Assembly: GCA_028673005.1 (NCBI GenBank)
Contig: CM054112.1
Coordinates: 192,561,518 to 192,625,517, forward strand
Length of the DNA: 64,000 nt
Direction: 5' to 3'
Source of the DNA: Tanypteryx hageni
Lineage: Eukaryota; Arthropoda; Insecta; Odonata; Petaluridae
The notes under the pieces are model-generated. The model worked only from the letters and a program-made list of their open reading frames with translations, was not told the origin of the DNA and did no database searches. Positions 52,440 through 63,640 of this stretch are shown in pieces (positions within the stretch are counted from its first letter, which is position 1; each line of letters opens with the position of its first letter). The position numbers and the translations under genes are program-made.

Positions 52440-53200
52440 TGGAGAACTAGTGATGAAAGAAGAAAATGAGAAATCTGGTATAAGAGAGAAGGAAAAGTGT
52501 TACCGAAGATAGGTACAAGAAAAATGAGAAAGAACAATAAGAATAGAGAGCGGTAAGAGAGTAACTTTAGGCAGAAATGGCGGAGAGAGCGAATAAGGAA
52601 GAGGAGGAAGCTAAGAGGTACGAAGAGGAAAGGCAAGAAGAGGATGGACTAATATATGAGATGATCAAATGAAAAATGAGAAGAAAGAAGTGAGAAATGG
52701 ATAGATGGAAGGGTAGAAGAGAAAGAGAAGAGGAGAGAAAAGGAAAAGAGAAGAAATGGGAAGGAATAGCAGAAAGAGAAGAGGAGAGAAAACAAAAGGA
52801 GGGAGAGAAGAAGAGACAGATTAGGAGATGGAGAAGGGAAGTGAAAGAGAAGAAATGAAGAGAGAAATTGAGAGAAAATAAGAGAGAGCAAGAGAAGATG
52901 GAATGTAAAAGAAGAGAAAAGCTGAGGAGCAAAAGGAGGAAGAGGAGAGGAAAACGTTGTAGAAAGATGGCTACGGTGGTCAGGGGTAGATAAATGGCGA
53001 GAAGAATGATGATAGAGAAGGGAGAATGAAGAAATGTAAAGGAAAAGAGAGAACGGTAGATAGAAATGGGGCGAGTAAAGGGGGGGGAGAGGGAGGAATG
53101 GAGGCAGAAAGGAGGAAGTGGTGGAAACGAAGGCAAATAAGGAGAGGGAAGACGATAAGAAGGGAGAAAGGGGAAACGGAGTGGCAAAGCGGGGGTGGGA
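52440..53200. repeat. Long polypurine tract (GA-rich)
   Basis: About 760 bp in which the plus strand is overwhelmingly A and G (GAGAAAGAGAAGAGGAGAG-like). Minus-strand frames up to 230 codons (Ser/Leu/Phe-rich) result from the composition and are not a gene. The tract is not a simple repeat; it is a degenerate mix of GAGA, GGAA and GAAGA words. Confidence 0.88.
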
Positions 53201-54820
53201 GTTAAATACATTGGCTTAATCGTTCCCGAGTCGCACGCGTGGGTCGAGGGGCGATTCATTTGAATTTTATTCGTCGTATCATAGACGGGGTTAGTTGGTA
53301 GGCGTCGGGACGCGAAAAGGGATTGCGCAGGTGGCTGCTGGAGGGTGGAGAATTGTTATTCATTGGCGCTTTTCCACGGACGAAATGGAAAATTCGCATT
53401 GGTTACGCATCTGTCAGGTCGTTTCCGCAGGAAAAAGCAGTTTTTCCAGCGCTATGATACTCGCGGTAATCACACGCAGGATGATGTTTCATAGGTTTTT
53501 GCAATAAAAGCGGAGAGAGATGCGTTTCATTCGCAAGTGATGCATTTAGCTTTTTTGCGGAGGAAGATTTTTGAATGCGAGACACTCGAACGATTTCGGT
53601 GAGTGGATTCACTTTTTTCACTTCATTAAATCATTCGGCGATCGAATTTATGGTTTATAATTTATTTCTCTCTTAGCCGCTAGAATATTTACGTTTCCTT
53701 CTTTTCATTTAAAGCAGAATAATGAATTTTTGACTTAACCCTATTGTGAATGATATTTATTCTTTTCTGACGGCAAACGTATTCAAGGTTGCAAGCAGAA
53801 TAACCTTTATGACAATCCCTGCAAACATTCAAATTATTATTAAATAAAAAATATGTAAATTTGCATTTTTGGAAAATCCATTACACATCTTATTTATGTA
53901 AAATAAGTGTTGGAAAGGATACAAGTTTAGTTTCGTATTTGAATTTACTTTTCGTATTGTATTTAAATAAAATTTTTGAAGAAAAAATTCATTACAAGTT
54001 TTTAGTAATTTTACAAACTATTTCTGTATTATAATAAGGATTTTCTTTAAATTGTTTATATAAATTTGGAGATAATATTCTTTAATTATTTTGTAGTACT
54101 TTGGTTGGGTACTAGTCCTTGTAAACTTTACGTGAAGTATTGTCTACGCAGAGATATACCAACAAAATGTTTGTGAAAGTAAACGTTGAGAAGTTGCCAG
54201 TTTAATAATCATCTTGGTACATATTTTTCTGAAAACTGGAGAAAAAAATTATCAAAAATTTTCCATTTTTATTCTATATTATGAACAAAAGATTATTTTC
54301 AGGCATCTTGTATTACATACAAGATTATTTAATCGCTATCTTCTGCTTCACTGCTTGTTCTCAGTGATTTTTGTTCGTAGATAAATTTCTCTCTAACCGG
54401 TGTAAACGTGACGGAGGGGTTGGCCTATTATTTAAAAAATCACTTATTGTTAGTCCGGAATTACATTTTCGGTTTAGAGAAAAAATTAACTAAAAATGCA
54501 TACTATGAAAACTGGAGTATAACAGTTTTAAACCAAGTAGAATAACACCGGTTACTAAACGCAGTAGTATTAAATATGTATCTGAACCACTCAACACATG
54601 ACACTTAATCCATAACCAAACATAAACAAGAATGATTCATTATCATTGCAAAAAGTGAGACGCAATCGAACAGTTGGACAGGGTAATTGACATAATTATG
54701 TCGCAACAGTAAAAATATATTCGAATAGAATGATTGCAAATAAACCGGGTGACTTGTATCATAAATGCACATAAGTATGTATATTAAAATTTATCATTTT
54801 ATTTATTATTTTTTTATTTA
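53201..54820. other. Intergenic, mostly AT-rich
   Basis: A short GC-richer stretch at 53220-53530, otherwise nothing recognised. Confidence 0.4.
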
Positions 54821-54822
54821 AG

Positions 54823-54892
54823 CAGGGTTTGAATCCGCGACCTTAGAATTTTGAAGCAGACACGCTAGTCACCTCTCTACCACATCAATTTC
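54823..54892 (-). repeat. tRNA-like sequence
   Basis: The minus strand reads ATGTGGTAGAGAGGTGACTA and GCGGATTCAAACCCTGCTTA, resembling box A and box B of a tRNA. It lacks a clean acceptor stem, so it is likely a SINE head or tRNA pseudogene. Confidence 0.4.
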
Positions 54893-55189
54893 GTTTATGA
54901 TTAGTAACAATTCGGAATGACAACCTCGTCTATTGTGTCCTATTGTACAGCTTAATTCCAAATGATGGGAAAGTATTTCGTACCTCACTTTTTAAGAAAT
55001 GCAAAATCTAAAAAGATATTTCACATTATTCAAAGAGGTGTTTACTATAACATTATTATTTTTATTTGTTTATCTCGGAAACAGTTGAAACGATACAGGA
55101 GTGAGAAAAAACGATTAACTGTAGACTTAGCGAAACATTTCTCTAATTAAACATTTCTTTCGCAATATGTCGCATGCGACGACATTACG

Positions 55190-56410
55190 ACATCTCCGGC
55201 TCGGTTCCATAATTGACCGTTTTAATTTCACCTCATAAATCCGACACTGAATCGGGGACTTTAGAAATTTTCCTCCTCCTAGATCCCTCTTCCGTGATGT
55301 ATACGACGGCAACGCGGCAGATATAACACTTCACGGCAATTCTCTCCGTTTAAGTGGATTCGGCGGCGCGAAATAAGTCTCCGGAAATATGAGCACGCGT
55401 CCCGAGGTCCTCCGGAGCCCCTTCAACTCATCCGCTAAAGGCATCGAGTGACAGCGAGGAACGCGCCTTTGAGGGCCACATAATGAGATAGGACCAAATG
55501 GATTGGAAGGCACTCGAGGAGCTGCAAGAGGAGAGAGAGGGACTATGAACAGTTTTTGAGATCCGTGACGAAATATACTGTTGTACCGGGATGCTACTCT
55601 CCCCGTAAGGGGGTGGAAGACAAGATCTCTCCCGCACCACCATTTTGGTTCCATTGTTGCCGGGTATGTTGCCACATTGTTGCCTCTGAGCTGGGTGTTT
55701 GGTGCGAAGAGGGCCAACTCCGGGTGATGGAGAGTGAAAGGGAGAGAGAGAGTGGTGCGAAGAAGGGATACTCTTGTGTGTGGATACTGCTGAGCGAATG
55801 GGGAGGGGAGGGAGAGGGAGGAAGGAGGGGAGCATGCAGGGAGCGAGGGATGCAGACGGGTTTCCGGAGATCGGGACGAAATGGCGAGGGGAGGGGGAGA
55901 GGGGAGGATGGGGGGGGGGGAGTCGAGGATGTCCCCTATTGTGATACGGGCATCTGTTTGCCCCTTTACCCTCCTACTACCTCCCTTTAACCTCCCCGAC
56001 CGCATCTCTCCCTCTCTTTTTTTTACTCCATCCATCCTTCAGTTTGATTTAACATTCGCGGGGAGGATGGTCCGTGCGCATCGAGACGTGAGCCATTCGG
56101 GTATTTGCCGAAAAGAACTGGAGGATGGGGAGGGGAAGGGGGGAGGGGAAGAGAAGAATGCGTGGGAGTAGAAAAGGGTGAAGTTTTTGGGGGTCTCCGT
56201 AGTCTTTATTGGACGTATCAGATTCCATGGCTTCGAGCAACGTTCCCCTTTTGTTCCCCAGTTAATGCGATACTCTCTGTATTCTCTCTCTCTCATTCCC
56301 TTTAGGAAAAGCAAGCTCGTCATGAAAAGATATCTTTCGGATCTACTTGTGTGTGTGCGTGTCAATAACTTCCCGACGTGAATGTGTAATTCGGCTGTTA
56401 TTACATCTCG
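55190..56410. other. GC-rich island with purine-rich runs
   Basis: CpG-rich sequence with GGGAGGGGGAGAGGGG-type runs at 55800-55930 and 56110-56170. Frames of up to 234 codons (minus, 55331-56035) exist but are Pro/Ser/Arg-rich with no domain and overlap other frames. No gene is supported. Confidence 0.4.
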
Positions 56411-56699
56411 TTGTCCCCTCGCCGTATTACCAGGCTATCGAGGATAAATGCGGGTGGGGGTCGTTTATTAATTATAAAGGTTTTATATCCTCCCGAAATG
56501 CTACTTAAGGCCATCTGATTGATGTTTACATGCATAAATTATCACTTTCCGTAGCAGAAAGTAAGTTGATATTTTTGCTGGATTTTAAAATGCGCTATAC
56601 CATTATAATTATATTTAAGTTTGGGACACACGAGCAAATAATTGTTTGACGGCGAAGGCTAGAAAATCAATACTTTAAACACGGAGAGGCGGATTGAGG

Positions 56700-58059
56700 G
56701 ACTTACGGAAAATTCATCGACCACAATTCATCGAAACACAATTCATCGAAAACGCAATTTATCGAAACACAATTCTTCGAATCACAACTCATCGAAATGT
56801 AAATTTACCGAACCACAACTCATCGAATGTATTATTCATAGAAAAATCCAATTCACCTTATAAAAATATAAAAAGTAAATTGTTAAATTAATTAAATTAA
56901 AATTGGAAAATTAAAAGATAATAATTATTAATTCTGTAATTAATTAAATTTATATTATAATATTTGTAAAAATGTAACTATTAAATGCATAAAACCATAA
57001 TTATAAATATAATAATAATTAAATATTAAGAAAAGCAATAAGCATCCATGATGCCAATATTTCGTTTTGAATGTTGTAAACCTTAACCCCCTCCTCTCCT
57101 ACTCCAACCCTTGAGTGCTTGATTTGTTTATTTATTGTTTATCTACGAGTTATTTGCATTCTTAAGACATCCATGATACCTGTATTTCGTTTTGAAATGT
57201 TCAAACTTCCCCCTTTCCGCCTGTTACCTCCACCCTTATGAGCTTAATTTGTTTATTTATTGTTTTTTATTCATCTATGAGTAATTTGCATTCGAAAGAC
57301 ATCCATGACGCCAGTATTTCTTTTTGAAACGTTTAACCTTCCCCCTTTCCCACCCTCGTGAGCTTAATTTATGTTTTATTTATTATTCATCTACGAGTGT
57401 TTTGAATTCGGAAGACATCCATGATGCCAGTATTTTGTTTTAAAATGTTTAACCTTCCCCCTTTCCTCCCCCTGCCCCCACCTCCGTGAGATCAAATTGT
57501 TTATTCATTGTTTAATATGTACCTATGATTTATTGGTAGTCGAAAGACACCCATTATGCCAGTATTTAGTTTTGAAATGTTTAACCTTCCCCCTTTCCAC
57601 CCCCTATCCCCACCACCGTGAACTTAATTTGTTTATATATTGTATATTATTCATGTACGAGTTATTTGCAGTAGAAAGACATCCATGATGCTAGTATTTC
57701 GTTCTGTTATATTTAATCTTCCTTCTTTCCTCCTCATACCCACGCCTCCTTCCACGGTAATGGTTTATTCTTATTTATTATTTTTACAATTATTATAATC
57801 AGTCGAAAGACGTCAATGTTACCAACATTCGGTTTATATTACTTCCACTCTCCCCCTTCCCCCATCTCCACAAGGTGAATTGGAAAGTTCGATGAATAAT
57901 ACATTCGATGAATTGTGGTTCGGTGAATTTACATTTTGATGAATTGTGTTTCGATGGATTGTGTTTCGATGAATTGCTTTTTCGATGAATTGTGATTTGG
58001 TGAATTGTGGTCGATGAATTCTGTTTCGATGAATTGTGGTCGGTGAATTTTCCTAGACC
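56700..58059. mobile_element. Non-autonomous element with sub-repeat TIRs and internal satellite
   Basis: Flanked by CGGATTGAGG at 56690-56699 and 58060-58069 (10-bp target duplication). The terminal inverted repeats, about 160 bp each (56705-56865 and 57885-58053), consist of about ten degenerate units of AATTCATCGAAACACA. The two ends align unit by unit, including an odd GTAAATTTACCGAACC unit. Between them are seven tandem units of about 115-130 bp (57040-57860) containing ACATCCATGATGCCAGTATT and CCTTCCCCCTTTCC. No ORF. Confidence 0.88.
57040..57865. repeat. Internal satellite, seven units of about 115-130 bp
   Basis: Anchor CATCCATGA (or a variant) recurs near 57048, 57168, 57299, 57415, 57548, 57678 and 57807, each unit ending in GAAAGAC-like sequence. 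Units differ by 15-30%, so the array is old. Confidence 0.85.
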
Positions 58060-58069
58060 CGGATTGAGG

Positions 58070-59570
58070 TAAATAGCCCATATTTCCTTTGTAACTTAAT
58101 CATTTAAAATAAAATGAATAGAAAATAAATTGTTCACGCACGGTTTTCCTAATTATTAAGCAAAATTTAATAGGCGGTTTTATGTGTTCATTAAGGAGAT
58201 TCGTTGATTCAGTCAAAAAATGATGAATTGTTGAAAAAATACATTTCGATGACTTTATTAGAGGATAAAAGTTGGGAATTTTAACAACCTTAATGTGAAA
58301 GGGCTTTCAAGAAACTATAGATAGAAATAATTTTACCAATCGGTAAATTTTCATTTAAACCAAAGAATTTTTCGCCTCTTTAAACGAATATATCAGAAAA
58401 TGTACTTGGCAAGACTTTTATTTCTATTTTGACCATTTAGACCATTAATATTTATGATACCTTCTCAGTATATTTCCCAGAATATAAGAAAACTAACGGA
58501 TATTATGCGCACATAACTATGTAAACTGGAGATTATAAACAATATTTCTCAGAAAATTATAACTGCCAACAAAAGTACAACTTTAAATATTCCTTAATCC
58601 TTTGACAACTTTCTATCTTATTTGTGAAAATAACATTGGCCTGTTACTTAAATATGTTTCTACGAATTGTTTCATTTTTCACAAGCGGAAATCGGCTAAA
58701 AATTAAGAGACTGTAAATGTTTTGATGGTGGTATTTTCTGAACTTTTGATTGGATATTTTGTGTGATTAATGCATTTCTCTACAACATTTTCCATACGTG
58801 AAACAACATCCTTCAGAACGAAACTCTCTATGAAGGTTGATATATATCGTTCCAAACACCCTGTTGCGCTAATATTTCTATAACTCGTAAACTGAAGGAC
58901 GCTACGCGTTGGAGATCATCTTCAGAAAACTGCGACGTATTACGTAACGACATATAACGAAACCTAATTCCTGATCGCCTAATGGTAAATGTATGGATGA
59001 AGGTTTTTTTACACATATGCGCCAAATTTAACTTAGATTAAACGTAAAAATACAGTACATGAGATAATGTATATAAAAAATAGGTAATACCAAGTAAATA
59101 AATAAAATGAATCTCTACGAACATTCTCATCTGACATGTTTCTGATACTCGTTTTTGGAGATCTGAACGGGTGGTGAGTGGTTATTTGGAGGAATACTCA
59201 TTTATGCAGTAGTATATAGAGAATTATTGCATGAAAACCTTCAAAATTAATTTCTTACTCGAGACTCGATACTATCAATAATGAAATGGTAGTAATATCA
59301 ATGCTAATATGAGAATAGCTACAATGAACTAAAAAAGCACGGGCATGGGCAATCACATCATCACAAATAACTTCATATTCACACCGAATTTAGTAAAATC
59401 AGAATCTCTCTAATTTTGCCTTTTTTGCTCTTTAAAAAGCGACGTGTACGCGAAGAGATACGACTTATAACGGAACACGTTCTATTCATTTGACGATCTA
59501 TAGACGAAATGACGTAAAACGGGCTTGACGTATAGAGGGGGCTTACTGCACATCCCGTTCTTAAGACGAT
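58070..59570. other. Intergenic, AT-rich
   Basis: No feature recognised. Confidence 0.4.
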
Positions 59571-59579
59571 CAGAATACG

Positions 59580-60240
59580 GGCGAATAAAAAACTAAACCG
59601 TTGTGTGGGCGTCTATATTTACCCTTCGGCTTCTTTCTCTCTCGGTCGATTATTATGCAACCGTCGGCTTAAAGTGTCTGAGTGCTTCATCCGAATGGAG
59701 GGATGCGGGATAGAAAGAGAGAGTGCCGCCGCATCCCACAAACGTAAAAGCAAATACAGATTAATTCCATTAGGAAGGAAAAGGAGCGGGTAGATCCACC
59801 CCCGGATCCATTATTGAGTGGACCGGCCTTCCGCCTCCGCCGCAAACGCACAAACGCGAACCGGGAGGGAACGTCGGAGGGGAGGGCTTTCGCGTACCCC
59901 GGTGGCGGACCTTCAATGCGGCAATCAAATGGATTGCGCGCTTGGCACGCGTTACCGGAGGGGCACGTGGCTCCATCCCGCCACGATTGGGTGGAAACGT
60001 ATTGACGGGCGGGACGTGAAGGAGAGGGAGAAGACGGGAAAGGTTCCGCGTGTGCGAACCGATTGAGGGGCGACGCGTGCGTGCGGGCGATTTATAATCG
60101 GGACGAGATGCGAGTTCGGATCCGGCGGCGCGTGCGAGGGCCGAAAACGAAGAAATCACGAGGGAGAGAGATGGCAAACGGAGCGGTTTTTCATTGACCA
60201 TTGGAAAGCGGCAAATTATGGTGGTCGGGAGGATTTAAAA
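59580..60240. other. GC-rich island
   Basis: CpG-rich, with open frames up to 143 codons in several frames and no domain. Ends just before the MULE element at 60280. Possible promoter or regulatory element of a neighbouring gene. Confidence 0.4.
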
Positions 60241-60912
60241 CACTTGTTTGGATTTAAAGGAATGTTTCATCGCCGTTTGGGGTAATTTTCCCGAAAGCCA
60301 ATTTCCGGAATGACCATATTCCCGAAAGCCGCTTTTCCGAATGCCCACTTTCCAGAACAGCTCATTTTCCCGAAAGTCATTTTCCAAAATCCACATTTTC
60401 TTGAGCTGGCCATTTCCCCGAAAAATTCATATTTCCAAAATTTCCATGTTGTTGTCAGTTTGGATAGTTGAATTTGAAAATAGAAACTGAGCAATAACGG
60501 AAATGTTTACATTTATGAGACCCTAACCTAATTTTTCCATACTATCATTAATTAAATGTGTTGTTTGTGAGGCCTTTCAGTTTTCAACCCTAGCTTCCTA
60601 ATTGCTGCTTATCACCTTGGCCCCTGGCCCGAATGCCCGTCATCCACCAACCAGATGAATTTCAGGGGAAGTTGTACACTTGTACCCTCGCCTATATAAG
60701 GAGTTATTATATTCTAAGTTTTCATATAGCACTTGCTAGCCAGTGGTTTCTGACACGCCCAGGTTGTGTTGCGGATCTCACCCCATCTTAGAGTATTTAT
60801 TGAGTATTTAAAGACTAACCAACCAGGAGAACATCGCATAGAGCAATCTGGTTCGAGAGAAATTTGTAAGTAAAACTCATATATTGCTTGAAAATACTTT
60901 TCATGTACTTTT

Positions 60913-61129
60913 ACTAACAAAAGTGGAATACTCCTTTAGCCAAAACAACTAGAGGGCTGCAAAACCCAATGCATTTCGCCCACAAGGTGGGCATCGTCAG
61001 GGGTAGAACCTGTTTGAACAGTGACTGGAAGCCAACTACCCCTGACGATGCCCACCTTGAGGGCGAAATGCATTGGGTTTTGCAGCCCTCTAGTTGTTTT
61101 GGCTAAAGGAGTATTCCACTTTTGTTAGT
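60913..61129. repeat. 94-bp near-perfect inverted repeat with hammerhead-like cores
   Basis: Arms 60913-61006 and 61036-61129 are reverse complements with one mismatch, around a 29-bp spacer. Each arm, read toward the outside, contains CTGACGA, T, a GCCCAC..GTGGGC stem and GAAA (plus strand 61042-61068; minus strand 61000-60974). Similar sequences are known from Penelope-like elements, which carry hammerhead ribozymes. The extra T between CTGACGA and the stem departs from the canonical core, so activity is uncertain. Confidence 0.7.
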
Positions 61130-61446
61130 TTTCGGCAAAGTTATTGAGCTACTATCAATTACTTTTACTAACATAAGACAATTATTATAATTTTATATTA
61201 ACTGCTATTTCTATATTAACGCTAACAATATGTTCAAGGAATTACAAATGACATTTCGGAGTGCGCATGATTCAGTTATTGCAACACAATAATAACACAA
61301 ATAATATTTTTTATTATAGATTTCATATAGAATTGAAGTTTACCAATTGCAAATAATTTATTATTTATAATTTACACCAATTATATGTTTTCACAGAGTG
61401 ACGGAGAGATGGAAGCACCAAAATATTTGGAAACTACGGAATCGAC

Positions 61447-62905
61447 TCAGGGTTGATTAAAAATGAGGTACGAGGGATTTGTATGCCTCTAGGATAAGGC
61501 CGGACAAGAAAATAAGATATATTGGGAATGCGAATGACACAAGTTTAAAGGTTGCAAAGGATGGATCATCACAGCTGACATGGGTGATAAGCAGCATATA
61601 TTAATATGTAAATCAAAGAAGGCGCACAATTATACCCAAGATGCTACAAGGCTTGGTGTTTCCCGTGCTACAGCGTCCATGAAGCGCAAAGCTGAAGCCT
61701 GTAATGCAGGGCGAGTTACTTTGATACAAGAGCTGAAGAATTCATTTTCACAGGAGGTTAGCGCAGCCTTAGCATCATATAATGTATTAACTAAGTAAGA
61801 TGGCGAAAAGGATAAAAAAAATAATATGCAGTCAAAAGAACCAGCAAGTTTATCAGAGATAGACGTTCCAAATGTTCTAAGGCACACTAAAGACGGAAAA
61901 TAGTTTTTATTTAAAGATATTGAAGTAGGAGAGAACAGAATGCTAATGTTCATATCAAATCAAAATTTTCAAATATTAGCAAACAGTCGCGTATGGCTTA
62001 TGGATGAGACCTTTCAGACTGTTCCAAATATATATCATCAATTACACACAATTATGCGTGAAGTTGGTGAGGGAGATGCCTTACGTTTTCTGCCTCAGGT
62101 ATTCGTTCTTTTGACAGGTAAGTAAAAGGAACTATGTTCACGAATATTGGAGGAACTAAGTGATAAGGCAGAAGACGACGGAATTGAACTGTGTTTAAAA
62201 TACATTATTACTAATCTGGAAATGGCAACTATTAGAGCAGTCAAAGAAAAATTACGATCAGCAACGCATAAAATCTGCTATTATCACATAAGTCAGGTCA
62301 TTTGGAGGCAGATTCAGTAAGCAGGCCTTGCTGCCTTGTACGGTGAAGATGATGAAATATGTCTCCTCAAACGTAAGATCTCCGCTTTGGCTTTTCTTCC
62401 ATCATGTGAAATAAATGCAGCTTATGAATTAATAGATGGAAGTTATCGGAGCACAGGTATGACAAGGTGTTAAAGGTGTGGGAATGGTTCGGGGAATATT
62501 ACGTGAAAGTCAGTCTTCGAAGGCAAAATACAAGAGGAAGGGAGTAATATTCCAAGCCGATGTTTGACCCATTTCTCTGGTCAGTATGAAAATCTAAAAT
62601 ATTCGTTGCCAAGAACGCAAAATCATCTAGAGGCTTGGCATAGAAGATGGAAGGAATTGCTATCGGGGAAAAGGCCACGTTGGGTAGTATGCATTTATAA
62701 GTGGATTAAGACAGGAAGAGCATTATATTAGAAGAAAGATGGAAGACATCAACAGAGGCGAGCAAGTTTCCATCACAAGAGAAGCCAGAAAAGGGAAGAA
62801 AAAATATTACGGCTAAATCAATACCGAGGTCGATCATCAGAAGACTTGCTAACTGCTTTTGCCAACAATAGTTGGTATTCTGTAAATATATATGAAGGAT
62901 GTTAA
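61447..62905 (+). pseudogene. FLYWCH + MULE transposase, broken
   Basis: The main frame has stops at 61799, 61903 and 62126, among others. The N-terminal FLYWCH finger (about 61450-61640) shows IYWECE, KFKGCKGWIIT and HNYTQD. The MULE domain begins near 61950: VWLMDETFQTVPNIYHQLHT (first catalytic Asp), FVLLTGK, then NLEMATIRAVKEKLRS, where the usual TDFE Asp has become Asn, ICYYHISQVIWRQIQ, and NHLEAWHRRWKELL carrying the final Glu. The length is close to that of a complete transposase. Stops plus the D-to-N change mean it is inactive. Confidence 0.85.
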
Positions 62906-63198
62906 TGTACATGGAGGATGTTGATTGAAATAAATTTTTATGCAATATTAAAACATCGCTCTTTATTTTGAATTTCAACCAATAATCTTGGAATTCTGCC
63001 AATATACATAAAGTATAATATTTTTGTTGATTGAAATAAACTTGTATGCAATATTAAAAATCGCCCTAAACATTCCGTTGAATTTCAACCAATAGTTGCA
63101 TTTCAAGAAAACATTTTTCTGGAAAGTGGCCATTCGGGAAAGTGGCTTTCGGGAAAGTGACATTCGGGAAAGACGCATTCGGGAAAGTGACCCTATCC

Positions 63199-63320
63199 CG
63201 CTGTTTGCTGGGCTACAATTTTTTGGCATCTGTGTCCCCTATAAACCTGTTTAAAGTTTTTTTTAATAAAAGCGATTTTCTGAGTTTAAAGCGGTAATTT
63301 TTACGAATAGGCTATAGAGC
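63199..63320. other. Short unannotated gap
   Basis: No feature recognised beyond the MULE target duplication at its start. Confidence 0.4.
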
Positions 63321-63321
63321 A

Positions 63322-63640
63322 GTGGTGGGCAATCTTTTCTGCGTGGCGGGTCGCATTGGTGGTTGCGAATTCCTCAGCGGGCCGCACTGCAAGTTGTCCA
63401 TGGTTCGGCGGGCCAAATAGAACTTTAAATCGGACATTAACTAGAGATTCTGAGGTATCATATCAGTGAAAATCAAGTCTAAATGAGGTGTTTAGGACCA
63501 AAATTTCAATATCAAGTGTTTTATAGTTATAATTTGAATTTATACGATATGACTTTTGTGTTAGATCTATTTTTAATCATATAGCTTCACGGGCCGCATA
63601 AAAAGCTCTCGAGGGCCGCATGCTATCGGCAATATAAATA
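63322..63640 (+). repeat. hAT-like MITE, GCGGGCCGC family
   Basis: Begins CAGTGGTGGGCAATCTTTTC and aligns in inverse orientation with 47280-47370 and more weakly with 47005-47080. The right part has GGGCCGCATAAAAAGCTCTC. Flanks were not tested for duplication. No ORF. Confidence 0.7.

Larger units (their letters stand above)
60280..63198 (+). mobile_element. FLYWCH-MULE (Phantom-like) transposon with sub-repeat TIRs
   Basis: The left end (60280-60440) and right end (63105-63198) are inverted and built from degenerate words around CATTCGGGAAAGTGGC, beginning GGGTAATTTTCCCG and, reversed, GGGTCACTTTCCCG. Flanking CGCCGTTTG (60271-60279) and CGCTGTTTG (63199-63207) differ at one base, consistent with a 9-bp target duplication. 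The interior holds a broken FLYWCH + MULE transposase and a nested inverted-repeat cassette at 60913-61129. FLYWCH fused to MULE is the hallmark of the Phantom group of Mutator elements. Confidence 0.82.

Noticed and set aside
52567..53259. 230-codon minus-strand Ser/Leu/Phe ORF
   Set aside because: Produced by the polypurine tract; no domain, no variation in composition along its length.
55331..56035. 234-codon minus-strand ORF
   Set aside because: Pro/Ser/Arg-rich and overlaps other long frames in a GC-rich purine-run region; no domain.
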